DNA of 64,000 nucleotides from NCBI GenBank assembly GCA_963702925.1, contig OY969771.1:1550001-1614000 (forward strand). Direction: 5' to 3'. The stretch's first letter is position 1, and every line of letters starts with the position of its first letter. The notes below the pieces were generated by a model that was not told the DNA's origin, searched no databases, and was given only the letters and a program-made list of their open reading frames with translations. Position numbers and translations under genes: made by a program. Shown one piece after another: positions 53,844 to 63,183 of the stretch. The DNA comes from CAIKMD01 sp963702925 (GTDB lineage: Bacteria; Pseudomonadota; Alphaproteobacteria; ATCC43930; CGMCC-115725).

Positions 53844-53872
53844 TTGACTTCACCCAGCCACTCCCGTATACA
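53844..53872 (+). promoter_or_regulatory. rpmH operon promoter
   Basis: TTGACT (53844-53849), a 17-base spacer and TATACA (53867-53872) form a strong sigma-70 promoter 39 bases before rpmH. Confidence 0.85.
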
Positions 53873-53911
53873 GCGCCTTCCATCCCGAGAAAAGTGTCGT
53901 CGGAGCCCGTC

Positions 53912-54046
53912 TTGAAGCGCACCTATCAGCCGAGCAAACTCGTCCGCAAGCGCCGCCACGGCTTTCGCGCGCGCATGGCGACGGTTGGCGGCCGCCGCGT
54001 GCTGGCCAGCCGACGCGCCAAGGGCCGCAAGCGGCTCAGCGCCTAA
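53912..54046 (+). CDS. rpmH: 50S ribosomal protein L34
   Basis: The 44-residue L34 protein, reading MKRTYQPSKLVRKRRHGF and ending GRKRLSA, is very basic and of standard length. It starts at TTG with GGAG six bases upstream. It heads rpmH-rnpA-yidD-yidC-engB-argB. Confidence 0.98.
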   Translation: MKRTYQPSKLVRKRRHGFRARMATVGGRRVLASRRAKGRKRLSA

Positions 54047-54067
54047 GGCCTCGAAACGGCCCCCTCG

Positions 54068-54493
54068 ATGGCTGCCGTCGCGCGCCTTAAGCGCCGGCCC
54101 GAGTTTCTGGCCGTGGCCGCGAGCCGCCAGAGATGGGTTGCCCCCGGCTTCATTTTGCAGGCCGCTCGCCGCCCGGAGGATTCGAATTTGCCGCCCGCTC
54201 CCCGTATCGGTTTCACCGCGAGCCGCAAGGTCGGCATCGCCGTGACGCGCAATCGCGCCCGGCGCCGCCTGAAGGCGGCGGTCGAGGCGGTTCTGCCGCG
54301 CTGCGGCCAGCCGGGATTCGATTACGTGCTGGTCGCGCGTACCGAAACCGCGACCAGGCCTTTCGCCGAATTGCTCGCCGATCTCGAAACCGCGCTCAAA
54401 CGCGTCCACGAAAAGCGCCCCGCGCCGGAACGGCGCAAGACCGAGGCTGCGCCGGAACGGCGCAAGAGCGAAGCCGCGCCGGGAGGAAGTTGA
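54068..54493 (+). CDS. rnpA: ribonuclease P protein component
   Basis: The 141-residue protein subunit of RNase P, which matures tRNA 5' ends. The RNR motif is 'VTRNRARRRLKAAV', with 'RIGFTASRKVG' before it. The last 25 residues are a charged extension made of two 9-residue repeats (APERRKTEA, APERRKSEA) not found in typical RnpA. Its stop overlaps the yidD start (TGATG). Confidence 0.95.
   Translation: MAAVARLKRRPEFLAVAASRQRWVAPGFILQAARRPEDSNLPPAPRIGFTASRKVGIAVTRNRARRRLKAAVEAVLPRCGQPGFDYVLVARTETATRPFAELLADLETALKRVHEKRPAPERRKTEAAPERRKSEAAPGGS
54422..54475. repeat. 27-bp tandem repeat (two units) in the 3' end of rnpA
   Basis: Units 54422-54448 and 54449-54475 match at 24 of 27 bases. The differences are mostly at third codon positions, so the nonapeptide is kept; the duplication has been maintained in frame. 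Confidence 0.85.
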
Positions 54494-54732
54494 TGGGCGT
54501 CCTGTTGCGCGGTTTGATCGGCGTTTATCAGCTCTTCATTTCGCCCTTGCTTTTGCCGAGCTGCCGGTTCGAGCCAAGCTGTTCGCATTACGCGCAAGAC
54601 GCGATTGCAACGCACGGCGCATTCCGCGGGTCGCTGCTCGCTTTGCGGCGCCTGCTGCGCTGTCACCCTTGGGGCGGCAGCGGCTACGATCCGGTGCCGC
54701 CCGCGCGCTGCCACGGCGCCCATCACGGCTGA
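54493..54732 (+). CDS. yidD: membrane protein insertion efficiency factor YidD
   Basis: A 79-residue amphipathic peripheral membrane protein. The family motif 'CRFEPSCSHYAQDAI' with conserved Cys, and 'HPWGGSGYDPVP', are intact. It assists YidC/Sec insertion and is encoded between rnpA and yidC as usual. Confidence 0.95.
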   Translation: MGVLLRGLIGVYQLFISPLLLPSCRFEPSCSHYAQDAIATHGAFRGSLLALRRLLRCHPWGGSGYDPVPPARCHGAHHG

Positions 54733-54737
54733 GCCAT

Positions 54738-56492
54738 ATGGACCAACAAAAGAATCTCATCCTTGCCATCGTCGTGTCGGTCGCGATCCTGGCCGCTTTC
54801 CAGTTCCTCGTGCCGAAGCCAAAGCCGCCCGAGCCGGTGCCGCAGACCGCCGAACAAGTTCAGGCGCCGGCGGCACCCGGCGCCCCGGCCGCCGCCGTCG
54901 CTCCAGGCGCCGTGCCCGCGACCAACGGCGCTGCGCCGCGCGAGACCGCGCTCAAGCAGACGCCGCGCGTCACCATCGCGACGCCACGCCTCACCGGCTC
55001 GATCAATCTTGTCGGCGGCAAGGTCGACGATCTCACCTTGGTCAATTATCGCGAGGAGTCCGATCCGAACAGTCCCGAGATCGTGCTGCTGGCGCCCGAC
55101 GGGACGCAACATCCCTATTCCCTGCAATTCGGCTGGGTCGCTTCCGACCCGCAGGTGAAGGTTCCGGGCCCCGATACGCGCTGGACCAGCGGCGGCGGCG
55201 ATCTCACCCCCGACCATCCGGTCGAGCTGAGCTGGGATAACGGTGCCGGCCTCACCTTCAAGCGCCGCTTCACGGTCGACCACGACTACATGTTCTCGGT
55301 CGCGCAACAAGTGACCAATGCGAGCGGGCAAAAAGTCTCGCTCTATCCTTATGCGCTCGCGTCGCGCGAGGGCGAAGTGCCGGTGTCGAGCACCTATCTT
55401 CTCCATGAAGGGCCGATCGGCGTGGTCGACGGCACCTTGAAAGAGATCAAGTACCAGGCGCTCAAAGGCGAAGCGCCGGTCGAAGCCGACACCACGGGCG
55501 GCTGGCTCGGCATCACCGACAAATATTGGCTGACGGCGCTCGTGCCCGACCAGAAGGAAACGGTGAAGACGCGCTTTGCCCATGCGATGCGCGGCAGCAA
55601 CGATCTCTATCAGGTCGACTACCGCGGTGCCGAGCACGATGCCGAGCCCGGCGCCAGCGTCACCGATGAAGCCCGGTTCTTTGCCGGCGCCAAGGAAGTG
55701 GCGCTTCTCGACCGCTATGAGAGCGAGCTCGGAATTCCGCGTTTCGACCGCGCGATCGATTTCGGCTGGTTTTATTTCCTGACCAAGCCGATCTTCCTGA
55801 CGCTCGATTTCTTCTACAAGCTGATCGGCAATTTCGGCCTGGCCATCATGCTGCTGACGGTCATCATCAAGCTGATCTTCTTCCCGCTCGCCAACAAATC
55901 CTACACGGCGATGAGCAAGATGAAGCAGCTTCAGCCCGAGATGGCGAAGCTGCGCGAACGTTTCGGCGACGACAAGGCGAAGCTCAATCAGGAGATGATG
56001 GCGCTTTACAAGCGCGTGGGCGCCAACCCGATGGCGGGCTGCCTGCCGATCGTCATCCAGATTCCGGTGTTCTTCTCGCTCTACAAGGTGCTTTACGTCA
56101 CGATCGAGATGCGCCAAGCGCCGTTCTATGGCTGGATCCACGATCTTTCGGCGCCGGATCCGACGAGCTTCGTCAATCTCTTCGGCATCTTGCCCTTCGG
56201 CACGCCCGAAATCTCGTTCCTGCATATCGGCGCCTGGCCGATCATCATGGGCATCACCATGTTCCTGCAGCAGAAGCTCAATCCGCAGGCGCCCGATCCG
56301 GTCCAGGCCAAGATGTTCATGGCCCTGCCCTTCGTCTTCACCTACATGCTCTCGCAATTCGCCTCGGGGCTGGTGATCTATTGGGCGTGGAATAATTTGC
56401 TGTCGATCACGCAGCAATGGGTGATCATGCGCCGCTCGAGCGCCGCGCAAGCCAAGCCGGTCAAACCTGCCACGCCAGCCAAGACGAGCTGA
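54738..56492 (+). CDS. yidC: membrane protein insertase YidC
   Basis: A 584-residue Gram-negative YidC. TM1 is near residues 6-24, a large periplasmic beta domain at about 60-345, then five transmembrane helices containing the conserved core ('MKQLQPEMAKLRERFGDDK' in parts, the cytoplasmic hairpin; 'CLPIVIQIPVFFSLYKVL' in parts). It inserts and folds inner-membrane proteins alone or with Sec. ATG 54738 follows the yidD stop by five bases. Confidence 0.97.
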   Translation: MDQQKNLILAIVVSVAILAAFQFLVPKPKPPEPVPQTAEQVQAPAAPGAPAAAVAPGAVPATNGAAPRETALKQTPRVTIATPRLTGSINLVGGKVDDLTLVNYREESDPNSPEIVLLAPDGTQHPYSLQFGWVASDPQVKVPGPDTRWTSGGGDLTPDHPVELSWDNGAGLTFKRRFTVDHDYMFSVAQQVTNASGQKVSLYPYALASREGEVPVSSTYLLHEGPIGVVDGTLKEIKYQALKGEAPVEADTTGGWLGITDKYWLTALVPDQKETVKTRFAHAMRGSNDLYQVDYRGAEHDAEPGASVTDEARFFAGAKEVALLDRYESELGIPRFDRAIDFGWFYFLTKPIFLTLDFFYKLIGNFGLAIMLLTVIIKLIFFPLANKSYTAMSKMKQLQPEMAKLRERFGDDKAKLNQEMMALYKRVGANPMAGCLPIVIQIPVFFSLYKVLYVTIEMRQAPFYGWIHDLSAPDPTSFVNLFGILPFGTPEISFLHIGAWPIIMGITMFLQQKLNPQAPDPVQAKMFMALPFVFTYMLSQFASGLVIYWAWNNLLSITQQWVIMRRSSAAQAKPVKPATPAKTS

Positions 56493-56499
56493 GCCGGCC

Positions 56500-57171
56500 A
56501 TGCCGGAGGCGGTCTTTCCCGCGGAAGCCGCGCCCGACGCCGCCGCGGAAGAGAGCGGCCGGCTGCTGTTCGCGGCGCCATGCAGCTTCGTCGCCGGCGC
56601 GGCCGATGAAGGCGCGGTGCCGCAGGCGACCCTGCCGGAAATCGCTTTTGCCGGGCGCTCCAATGTCGGCAAATCGAGCCTCGTCAACGCGCTCACCGGC
56701 CAAAGCGCGCTGGCGCGGGTGTCGCGCTTGCCGGGACGGACGCGGCAGATCAACTTCTTCGATCTCGGCGGCCGGCTGATGCTGGTCGATCTGCCTGGTT
56801 ATGGCTTTGCCGCCGCGCCCAAGAGCGAGATCGCGCGTTGGACCGGGCTGATCGAGCGCTACCTCAAAGGCCGCGCCAGCCTGATGCGGGTGATGCTCCT
56901 CCTCGATGCACGCTTCGGTATCAAAGACACCGACGAGCCGGTTATGAAGCTGCTCGATCAGGTCGCCGTGTCGTTTCAAATCGTGCTGACCAAGGCGGAT
57001 CTGCTCGAGCCCGAAGCGCTGGCCGAGCTCCTTCCCAACCTTGCCGCGCGCCTCGCCAAGCACAGCGCGGCCCATCCCGTCATCCACATCACCAGCGCGC
57101 GCAAGGCCCTTGGCATCGCCGCGTTGCGCGGCGCGATAGCCACTCTGGCGGCTGAGCACCGGGCGCGCTAA
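56500..57171 (+). CDS. engB: ribosome biogenesis GTP-binding protein
   Basis: A 223-residue TrmE-Era-like GTPase (YihA/YsxC). G1 is GRSNVGKSS, G3 DLPGYGFA and G4 TKADL. It helps late 50S assembly. It follows yidC by seven bases, the conserved alphaproteobacterial order. Confidence 0.95.
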   Translation: MPEAVFPAEAAPDAAAEESGRLLFAAPCSFVAGAADEGAVPQATLPEIAFAGRSNVGKSSLVNALTGQSALARVSRLPGRTRQINFFDLGGRLMLVDLPGYGFAAAPKSEIARWTGLIERYLKGRASLMRVMLLLDARFGIKDTDEPVMKLLDQVAVSFQIVLTKADLLEPEALAELLPNLAARLAKHSAAHPVIHITSARKALGIAALRGAIATLAAEHRAR

Positions 57172-57183
57172 ATTTCGCCGGCC

Positions 57184-58092
57184 ATGACCGACAACCACGC
57201 CGTGCCCACCGACGCCGCGAGTAAGGCCGCCACCTTATCGGCGGCCCTCCCCTATTTCCGCCGCTATTCCGGCAAGACCATCGTCATCAAATATGGCGGC
57301 CACGCCATGGGCGACGACGCGATCGCGCGCCAATTCGCCGAGGACGTCGTGCTGTTGAAGCAGGTCGGCATGCATCCGGTGGTCATCCATGGCGGCGGGC
57401 CGCAGATCGGCAACATGCTCGAGCGCTTGAAGATCAAAAGCTCGTTCATCAACGGCCTCAGGGTTACCGACCGCGAAACGGTCGAGATCGTCGAGATGGT
57501 GCTGTCCGGCTCGATCAACAAAGAGCTGGTCGCGCTCATCAACAAGGCGGGCGGGCTGGCGGTCGGGCTTTCCGGCAAGGACGCCGATCTCATCCGTGCG
57601 CGCAAGCTCGAGCAGCCGTCGCGCCGCGATCCCGACAGCAACATCGAGAAAGTGCTCGATCTGGGATTTGTCGGCGAGCCTTACGCGATCAACACCAAAA
57701 TGCTCGACCTCCTCGAGAAATCCGACATCATCCCGGTGATCGCGCCGATCGGCGTCGGCCAGAAGGGCGAAACCTTCAACATCAACGCCGACACGGTCGC
57801 AGGTGCGGTCGCCGCCGCGCTGAAAGCCAAGCGCTTCCTGCTGCTGACCGACGTGGCGGGCGTGCTCGACAAAAACAAGAATCTCGTGCCGCAGCTCACG
57901 GTCGAGGCGGCGCGCGAATTCATCGCCGACGGCACGATTTCGGGCGGCATGATCCCGAAGATCGAAACCTGTCTCGAGGCGATCAAAGGCGGCGTCGAAG
58001 CCGCCGTCATCATCGACGGCAGAGTGCCGCACGCAATCTTGTTGGAGCTATTCGCCGAAGGCGCGGGGACGCTGATCCGCCGCGGCCGTTAG
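57184..58092 (+). CDS. argB: acetylglutamate kinase
   Basis: A 302-residue amino-acid kinase, second step of arginine synthesis. 'VIKYGGHAMGDD' is the phosphate-binding start and 'VIHGGGPQIGNML' the substrate loop, with 'FLLLTDVAGVLDKN' near the C-terminus. It is the last gene of the rpmH cluster and is typically regulated by arginine and PII, neither seen here. Confidence 0.97.
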   Translation: MTDNHAVPTDAASKAATLSAALPYFRRYSGKTIVIKYGGHAMGDDAIARQFAEDVVLLKQVGMHPVVIHGGGPQIGNMLERLKIKSSFINGLRVTDRETVEIVEMVLSGSINKELVALINKAGGLAVGLSGKDADLIRARKLEQPSRRDPDSNIEKVLDLGFVGEPYAINTKMLDLLEKSDIIPVIAPIGVGQKGETFNINADTVAGAVAAALKAKRFLLLTDVAGVLDKNKNLVPQLTVEAAREFIADGTISGGMIPKIETCLEAIKGGVEAAVIIDGRVPHAILLELFAEGAGTLIRRGR

Positions 58093-58121
58093 AAACCGCC
58101 GCTCGAAAGGGAGAGACGCCG

Positions 58122-59822
58122 ATGGACATGACGACCAAGGCAAAAGGCAAGCCGCGGCTCGGCACAGCGCCCGCACGCGCCTATCCCGATCTCCACGATC
58201 ACCTGAAAGCGCTCGAGAAAGCCGGGCTGCTGGTTACGGTCGATCGCGCCATCAGCAAGGATACCGAGATGCATCCGCTGGTGCGCTGGCAGTTCCGCGG
58301 CGGCATTCCCGAAAAAGAGCGCAAGGCCTTCCTCTTCACCAATGTCAGCGACGCGAAAGGCAAGCATTACGATATTCCGGTGGCGGTGGGCGTGTTGGCG
58401 ACCAACCGCGAGATCTATTCGCTCGGCATGGCCTGCGACCTCGACAAGATCGACGAGACCTGGAACCGCGCGGTCGCGCATCCGATTCCGCCGCACGTGG
58501 TCAGCGAGGCGCCGTGCCAAGAGATCGTCATCACCGGCAAGGCGCTCGACAAGCCCGGCCAAGGCCTCGACGGGCTACCGATTCCGATCTCGACCCCCGG
58601 CTGGGACATCTCGCCTTACACCACCCTCTCGCAATACATCACCAAGGACCCGGAAACCGGCGTCCAGAACATGGGAATCTATCGCGGCCAGGTGAAAGCG
58701 CCGCGCCGCCTCGGCATGAACCCCTCGCTCGAGCTGCGCCCCGGTATCTACACGCATTGGGAAAAGGCGCGCGCCAAGAAACAGAAGCTGCCCGCCGCCG
58801 TGATCCTGGGCTGCCCGCCCTGCATCGCCTATACCTCGGCGCAGAAACTGCCCGAGACGATGGACGAGCTTTATGTCGCGGGCGGGCTGGTGGGATCGCC
58901 GATCAACGTGGTGAAGGCGAAGACCGTCGATCTTCTGGTGCCGGCCGAGGCCGAGATCGTCATCGAAGGCTATATCGATACCGAGTACCTCGAGCCCGAA
59001 GCGCCGTTCGGCGAATCGCACGGCCATGTCAATCTCCAGGAATACAACGCGTTCATGGAAGTGACCGCGATCACGCGCCGACGCGACGCGATCCTCACCT
59101 CGATCATCAGCCAGGTGACGCCGTCGGAATCGAGCCTCATCAAGCGGGTGGCGCTGGAGCCGATGTTCCTTGCGCATCTGCGCGACACGCTCGGCATCAG
59201 AGGCATCAAGAAAGTCTCGATGCACGAGCCGCTGACCAATCTGCGCAAGGTCGTGATCCTGGTGGTCGACCGCAAAATGCCGACGACCGAGATCTGGCGC
59301 GCGCTTTACGGCGCCGCGGCGCTCCATCGTGCGGCCGGGAAATACATCATCGCCGTCAATGACGACATCGACCCGGACAATGCCGACGCGCTGTTCTGGG
59401 CCATGTCCTATCGCGCCAATCCGCTTTTGGACATGCACGTCTTGCCGCATCGCGACCAGGGCCACGGGCCGCGCAGCAAGCGCAATGGCGGCCAGGACGG
59501 CTCGGTGCTGATGGACGCGACTTTGAAGGAAGACTTCCCGCCAGTCTCGCTGCCCAAACGCCCGTACATGGAACGCGCCAAGAAAATTTGGGAAGAACTC
59601 GGCCTGCCCACGCTCAAGCCGGAAGCGCCTTGGTTCGGCTATTCGCTGGGCGAGTGGTCGGACGAGCTCGACGAAGCGGCCGAGCGCGCGGTCAAAGGCG
59701 ATTACTTCGAAACCGGCAAGATGATCGCCAAACGCCGCCGCAAGGATGTGGCGATGAACACCGAGATCCGCGACCTCGACGAGGCGCCGAAAGCGCCAGC
59801 GAAGAAGCCTCGAAAACGCTGA
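58122..59822 (+). CDS. UbiD-family decarboxylase
   Basis: A 566-residue prenylated-FMN-dependent (de)carboxylase. 'EAPFGESHGHVN' (the Glu-rich metal/prFMN region), 'DDIDPDNADALFWAMSYR' and 'DGSVLMDATLKEDFPP' (in parts) fit the family. It is larger than ubiquinone UbiD and is more like the decarboxylases of aromatic or heteroaromatic acids. The C-terminus is Lys-rich. No UbiX partner is in the window. It converges with the flavoprotein gene, with stops only three bases apart. Confidence 0.88.
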   Translation: MDMTTKAKGKPRLGTAPARAYPDLHDHLKALEKAGLLVTVDRAISKDTEMHPLVRWQFRGGIPEKERKAFLFTNVSDAKGKHYDIPVAVGVLATNREIYSLGMACDLDKIDETWNRAVAHPIPPHVVSEAPCQEIVITGKALDKPGQGLDGLPIPISTPGWDISPYTTLSQYITKDPETGVQNMGIYRGQVKAPRRLGMNPSLELRPGIYTHWEKARAKKQKLPAAVILGCPPCIAYTSAQKLPETMDELYVAGGLVGSPINVVKAKTVDLLVPAEAEIVIEGYIDTEYLEPEAPFGESHGHVNLQEYNAFMEVTAITRRRDAILTSIISQVTPSESSLIKRVALEPMFLAHLRDTLGIRGIKKVSMHEPLTNLRKVVILVVDRKMPTTEIWRALYGAAALHRAAGKYIIAVNDDIDPDNADALFWAMSYRANPLLDMHVLPHRDQGHGPRSKRNGGQDGSVLMDATLKEDFPPVSLPKRPYMERAKKIWEELGLPTLKPEAPWFGYSLGEWSDELDEAAERAVKGDYFETGKMIAKRRRKDVAMNTEIRDLDEAPKAPAKKPRKR

Positions 59823-59825
59823 CCC

Positions 59826-61394
59826 TCAATAAACGTCGCGCAAGTAGCGCTGCTCGCGCGTGAGCGTGGCGAGATAGGCCTTGGCCGCGCCCATTCCCAT
59901 GCCGCCTTGACGCGCGATGATGGCGGCAAGCGCGGCATCGACATCCTTGCCCATCGTCATGCTGCCGCAGACGAAGACATGCGCGCCCTCTTCGAGCCAA
60001 GCCCAGATGTCGCGTGCGCGCTCGCGCATGCGCTGCTGGACGTAAATCCGCTCGGCCTGATCGCGCGAGAAGGCAAGATCGAGCTCGGCAAGCAGCCCAT
60101 CGCCATGAAAGCCTGTGATCTCCTCTTCATAGAGAAAATCGCTGGCACGGCGCTGATCGCCGAAGAACAGCCAGTTGCGGCCTTTGGCGCCGAGCGCGCG
60201 ACGTTCTTGCAGAAACGCGCGGAAGGGCGCCACGCCCGTGCCCGGACCGATCATGATCATCGGCACATCATTGTCTTTGGGCAGGTGAAAGCTGTGCGCC
60301 TTTTGCACGAAGACCGGCACAGTCGCGCCGGGCTGCGCCCGGTCGGCCAGAAAGGTCGAGGCGATGCCGATGCGCGGACGGCGGCGCAGCTTGTAACGCA
60401 CCGCCGCCACCGTCAGATGCACGCCGTCCTTGACCGCCTTGGGCGAGGAAGAAATCGAATAAAGCCGCGGCTGCAACACGCTCAAGGAAGCGATCAATTC
60501 CTGCACCGGCGGTCGCGCGGAGCGGAACGTCTGCAGCAGCTCGAGCAGATCGGCGCCTTCATGGCTGGCGCCGGGATAGCCTTCGGCGAGCGCCTGAAGA
60601 CGCTGCAATTCATCGATCACCCGCGCGCGCGACGCCAGAACCTCGACCGCCTCGTCCGACGGCCGGCCGATATCGCAGGCATGCAGTAGCACTTCGATGA
60701 GCGGGCGGGTAAGGCCGTCGGGGCCTTGGACCTCGTCACCCGGCTTGGCGCCGAGGCAAGCGATGATCGCCTCGACGGTGCGCGGACAATTGACCGGCTG
60801 CACGCCGAGCGCATCGCCGACCTCGTAGCTCAAGCCCGTGCCCGCAAGATCGAACATCACGTGGCGCGTGTCTTTCGTCGAGCCTTCGCCGTTTAGCGGC
60901 AAGGCGCCATCGAGCCGCGCCAGCTTTTGCGCGCTCTTGCCGGCGGTCGCGGCCGGCGCCGACGCGGCAGGTGGCGCCGAAGCAACTGTCGCCGACCCGG
61001 GCGCGCCGCCGAGCTCCAACAGTTCTTTCACCATGCGCGCGGTTTCCTTGCCGCCCGGCACGCAGCGATTGAGCGCTTTTTCGCCGCCAGAGGCGACCGC
61101 CTCCGCGTAAGTCTTGCAGAGATAGCCGCATTGTCCGCAATCCTGTTGCGCCATCGCAGCCATCAGGCGTTGCGGCATCGGCTTGCCCTCGGCGAGCTTC
61201 ATGCGCTCGTCGAGCGGCAAGGTCATATCGTGCCAGGGGAAGTTTTCTTCTTCCGCCGGCGCGGGGCTCGCCGTGGGCGATGCCGCGAAAGGAATCGATT
61301 CGGCGTAATAGGCGGCGAGCCAGCCATTGAGCCAAGCGCGTTGCGCCGGATCGAAAGGCGCGGAAGTGGGGATCAGCGGTGTGTCGAGAGTCAT
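59826..61394 (-). CDS. CysJ-like FAD/NADPH reductase with N-terminal Fe-S domain
   Basis: A 522-residue reductase. The N-terminal Cys cluster is C86-x2-C89-x3-C93-x17-C111 (Fe-S domain type), in place of the flavodoxin FMN domain of CysJ. Next comes an FAD-binding domain ('RLYSISSSP') and an NADPH domain ('GPGTGVAPFRAFLQERR'), ending 'YLRDVY' as in CysJ. It likely supplies electrons to the adjacent siroheme nitrite/sulfite reductase. It starts one base after that gene's stop. Confidence 0.88.
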   Translation of the reverse strand: MTLDTPLIPTSAPFDPAQRAWLNGWLAAYYAESIPFAASPTASPAPAEEENFPWHDMTLPLDERMKLAEGKPMPQRLMAAMAQQDCGQCGYLCKTYAEAVASGGEKALNRCVPGGKETARMVKELLELGGAPGSATVASAPPAASAPAATAGKSAQKLARLDGALPLNGEGSTKDTRHVMFDLAGTGLSYEVGDALGVQPVNCPRTVEAIIACLGAKPGDEVQGPDGLTRPLIEVLLHACDIGRPSDEAVEVLASRARVIDELQRLQALAEGYPGASHEGADLLELLQTFRSARPPVQELIASLSVLQPRLYSISSSPKAVKDGVHLTVAAVRYKLRRRPRIGIASTFLADRAQPGATVPVFVQKAHSFHLPKDNDVPMIMIGPGTGVAPFRAFLQERRALGAKGRNWLFFGDQRRASDFLYEEEITGFHGDGLLAELDLAFSRDQAERIYVQQRMRERARDIWAWLEEGAHVFVCGSMTMGKDVDAALAAIIARQGGMGMGAAKAYLATLTREQRYLRDVY

Positions 61395-61395
61395 C

Positions 61396-63183
61396 TTATG
61401 CCGCCATTTCCGGTACGCGGGCGAAGAGCGCCTTCAACTCATCGACCGGATGACGCGCAACGAAGTCGAGGAAGGATTCGCCGCCACGGCGACAGGCCAA
61501 ATACCCACGCAGCATCGCCTCGACCTTTTGCGGCATCTCTGCCATCGGCACCTGCGCGAAAATCTCGCGGCCGAGACGGCGCTCTGGCCCCGCGCCGCCG
61601 CCGACGAAAATCGTATAGCCTTCGACCATGTCCTCGCCGACTTTGACGCCCAGAAGCCCGATATCGCCGATGACATGCTGCGCACAGGAATGCGGACAGC
61701 CGGTCAAATGAATGTTCACCGGCTGATCGAGCGTCAGGCGCTGTTCGAGATAATCGGCCAAGATCATCGCCTGGCTTTTGGTATCGCTGGCGGCGAATTT
61801 GCAGCCGGTATTGCCGGTACAGGCGATCAGCCCGCCACGAATCGCGCTGGCGGAAATGCCCAGGCCCAATTCAGCGATCGCGGCCTCGGCCGCCGCGACC
61901 TTGGCTTCCGGAATATCGGAGATAATCAGATTTTGCCACACGGTGAGGCGGATCGTGCCGCTGCCGAAACGCTCCGCCACCTCGGCAAGACCGCGCATCT
62001 GCTCCGTCGACAAACGCCCGACCGGCAGCACGATACCGATGTAGCAGAGCCCGCTTTGGGCTTGGCGATGGACGCCGATATGTCCGTGCTTAGCGGCAGG
62101 CTTGGGCATTGCGCAAGCTTCGAGCGGCAAACGTGCGAAGGGCGCGCCGCGCTCTTTCTCGACCTCGGCCATGAATTTCTCGATCCCCCAGGAATCGAGC
62201 ACGTACTTCAATCGCGCACGGTTCCTATCGGTGCGGTCGCCTGCGGCGATGAAGACGCGCAAAACCGCGACCGCCGCCGCCAGACATTCCTCGGGCTTCA
62301 GCAAGATGCCAGTATCGCGCGCGAAATCGCCATGGCCGGTGATGCCGCCCAGTAGCATACGGAAATAGACGCCTTCAGGCATCGCCGCGCCGGCGGGTAC
62401 TTTCACCGCGGCGAAGCCGATATCGTTGGTGTCCTCGAGCACCGAAACTCTGCCGCCGCCGTCGAAGGCGATGTTGAACTTGCGCGGCAGACCGTAAAGC
62501 TCGCGGTGATTGAGAATGTAATGATGCAGCTCGCGCACCAGCGGCCGCGTGTCGATCAGCTCTTGTGGATCGATGCCCGCCGTTGGGCTGCCGGTGAGAT
62601 TGCGGATATTGTCGGCGCCGGAACCGCGCGACGTCAGACCGAGCTCCCGAATTCCTTCGAGCATCGCGACGATGCTTTGCGGCTTGATCTCGCGAATTTG
62701 CAGATTGGCGCGGGTGGTCACATCGGCAAAGCCGCCGCCCCAGCTCTCGGCGAGCGCGGCCAGGCCTTTCAACTGATGCGCGGACAGGATGCCGTTGGGA
62801 ATCCGCAAGCGGCACATGAAAGAATTCTGCGCCGGCGCGACATAGAAGAGGCCGAAGAATTTCCGCCGGAAGATGTCGGTACCTTTGGGGAAACGGTCCG
62901 CGGCGGCATCGGCCAGCAACGCGTCCCAATCATCGAGCGGATGCGATGTGCGCTTCGATTCTTCTTCCGGCACAAGCTTTTTACCCGCGGCGACAAAGCG
63001 ATTCTGCGCGATGCGGTGAATATCGTTGGCATCCGCCACCGACCCGGTGACGGCAGGCGCGCCGCGACGTGCCGTGACGCCCGCAAGGAAGCCATCGAGA
63101 TAGCGCTTCTGCTCGTCGCTGATGGGCGCGAGGCCGGCTTCGCCGAGCAGCCGCGCCGCGATGTCGCTCGGCTTTTCGGTCAT
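61396..63183 (-). CDS. nirA: ferredoxin-type nitrite/sulfite reductase (siroheme, NirA-like)
   Basis: A 595-residue siroheme [4Fe-4S] reductase. The cluster Cys are C455 and C461 ('CTGNTGCKFA'), and C496 and C500 ('TGCPHSCAQH'). It contains the two ferrite-reductase repeats of the family. Given its nitrate reductase and CysJ-like neighbours, six-electron reduction of nitrite to ammonia is the best guess; sulfite reduction is possible. It starts by ATGA overlap with the nitrate reductase frame. Confidence 0.93.
   Translation of the reverse strand: MTEKPSDIAARLLGEAGLAPISDEQKRYLDGFLAGVTARRGAPAVTGSVADANDIHRIAQNRFVAAGKKLVPEEESKRTSHPLDDWDALLADAAADRFPKGTDIFRRKFFGLFYVAPAQNSFMCRLRIPNGILSAHQLKGLAALAESWGGGFADVTTRANLQIREIKPQSIVAMLEGIRELGLTSRGSGADNIRNLTGSPTAGIDPQELIDTRPLVRELHHYILNHRELYGLPRKFNIAFDGGGRVSVLEDTNDIGFAAVKVPAGAAMPEGVYFRMLLGGITGHGDFARDTGILLKPEECLAAAVAVLRVFIAAGDRTDRNRARLKYVLDSWGIEKFMAEVEKERGAPFARLPLEACAMPKPAAKHGHIGVHRQAQSGLCYIGIVLPVGRLSTEQMRGLAEVAERFGSGTIRLTVWQNLIISDIPEAKVAAAEAAIAELGLGISASAIRGGLIACTGNTGCKFAASDTKSQAMILADYLEQRLTLDQPVNIHLTGCPHSCAQHVIGDIGLLGVKVGEDMVEGYTIFVGGGAGPERRLGREIFAQVPMAEMPQKVEAMLRGYLACRRGGESFLDFVARHPVDELKALFARVPEMAA

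Noticed and set aside
53823..53911. Chromosome origin near rpmH
   Set aside because: rpmH-rnpA can lie near oriC, but no dnaA gene, DnaA-box cluster or AT-rich unwinding region is seen here.
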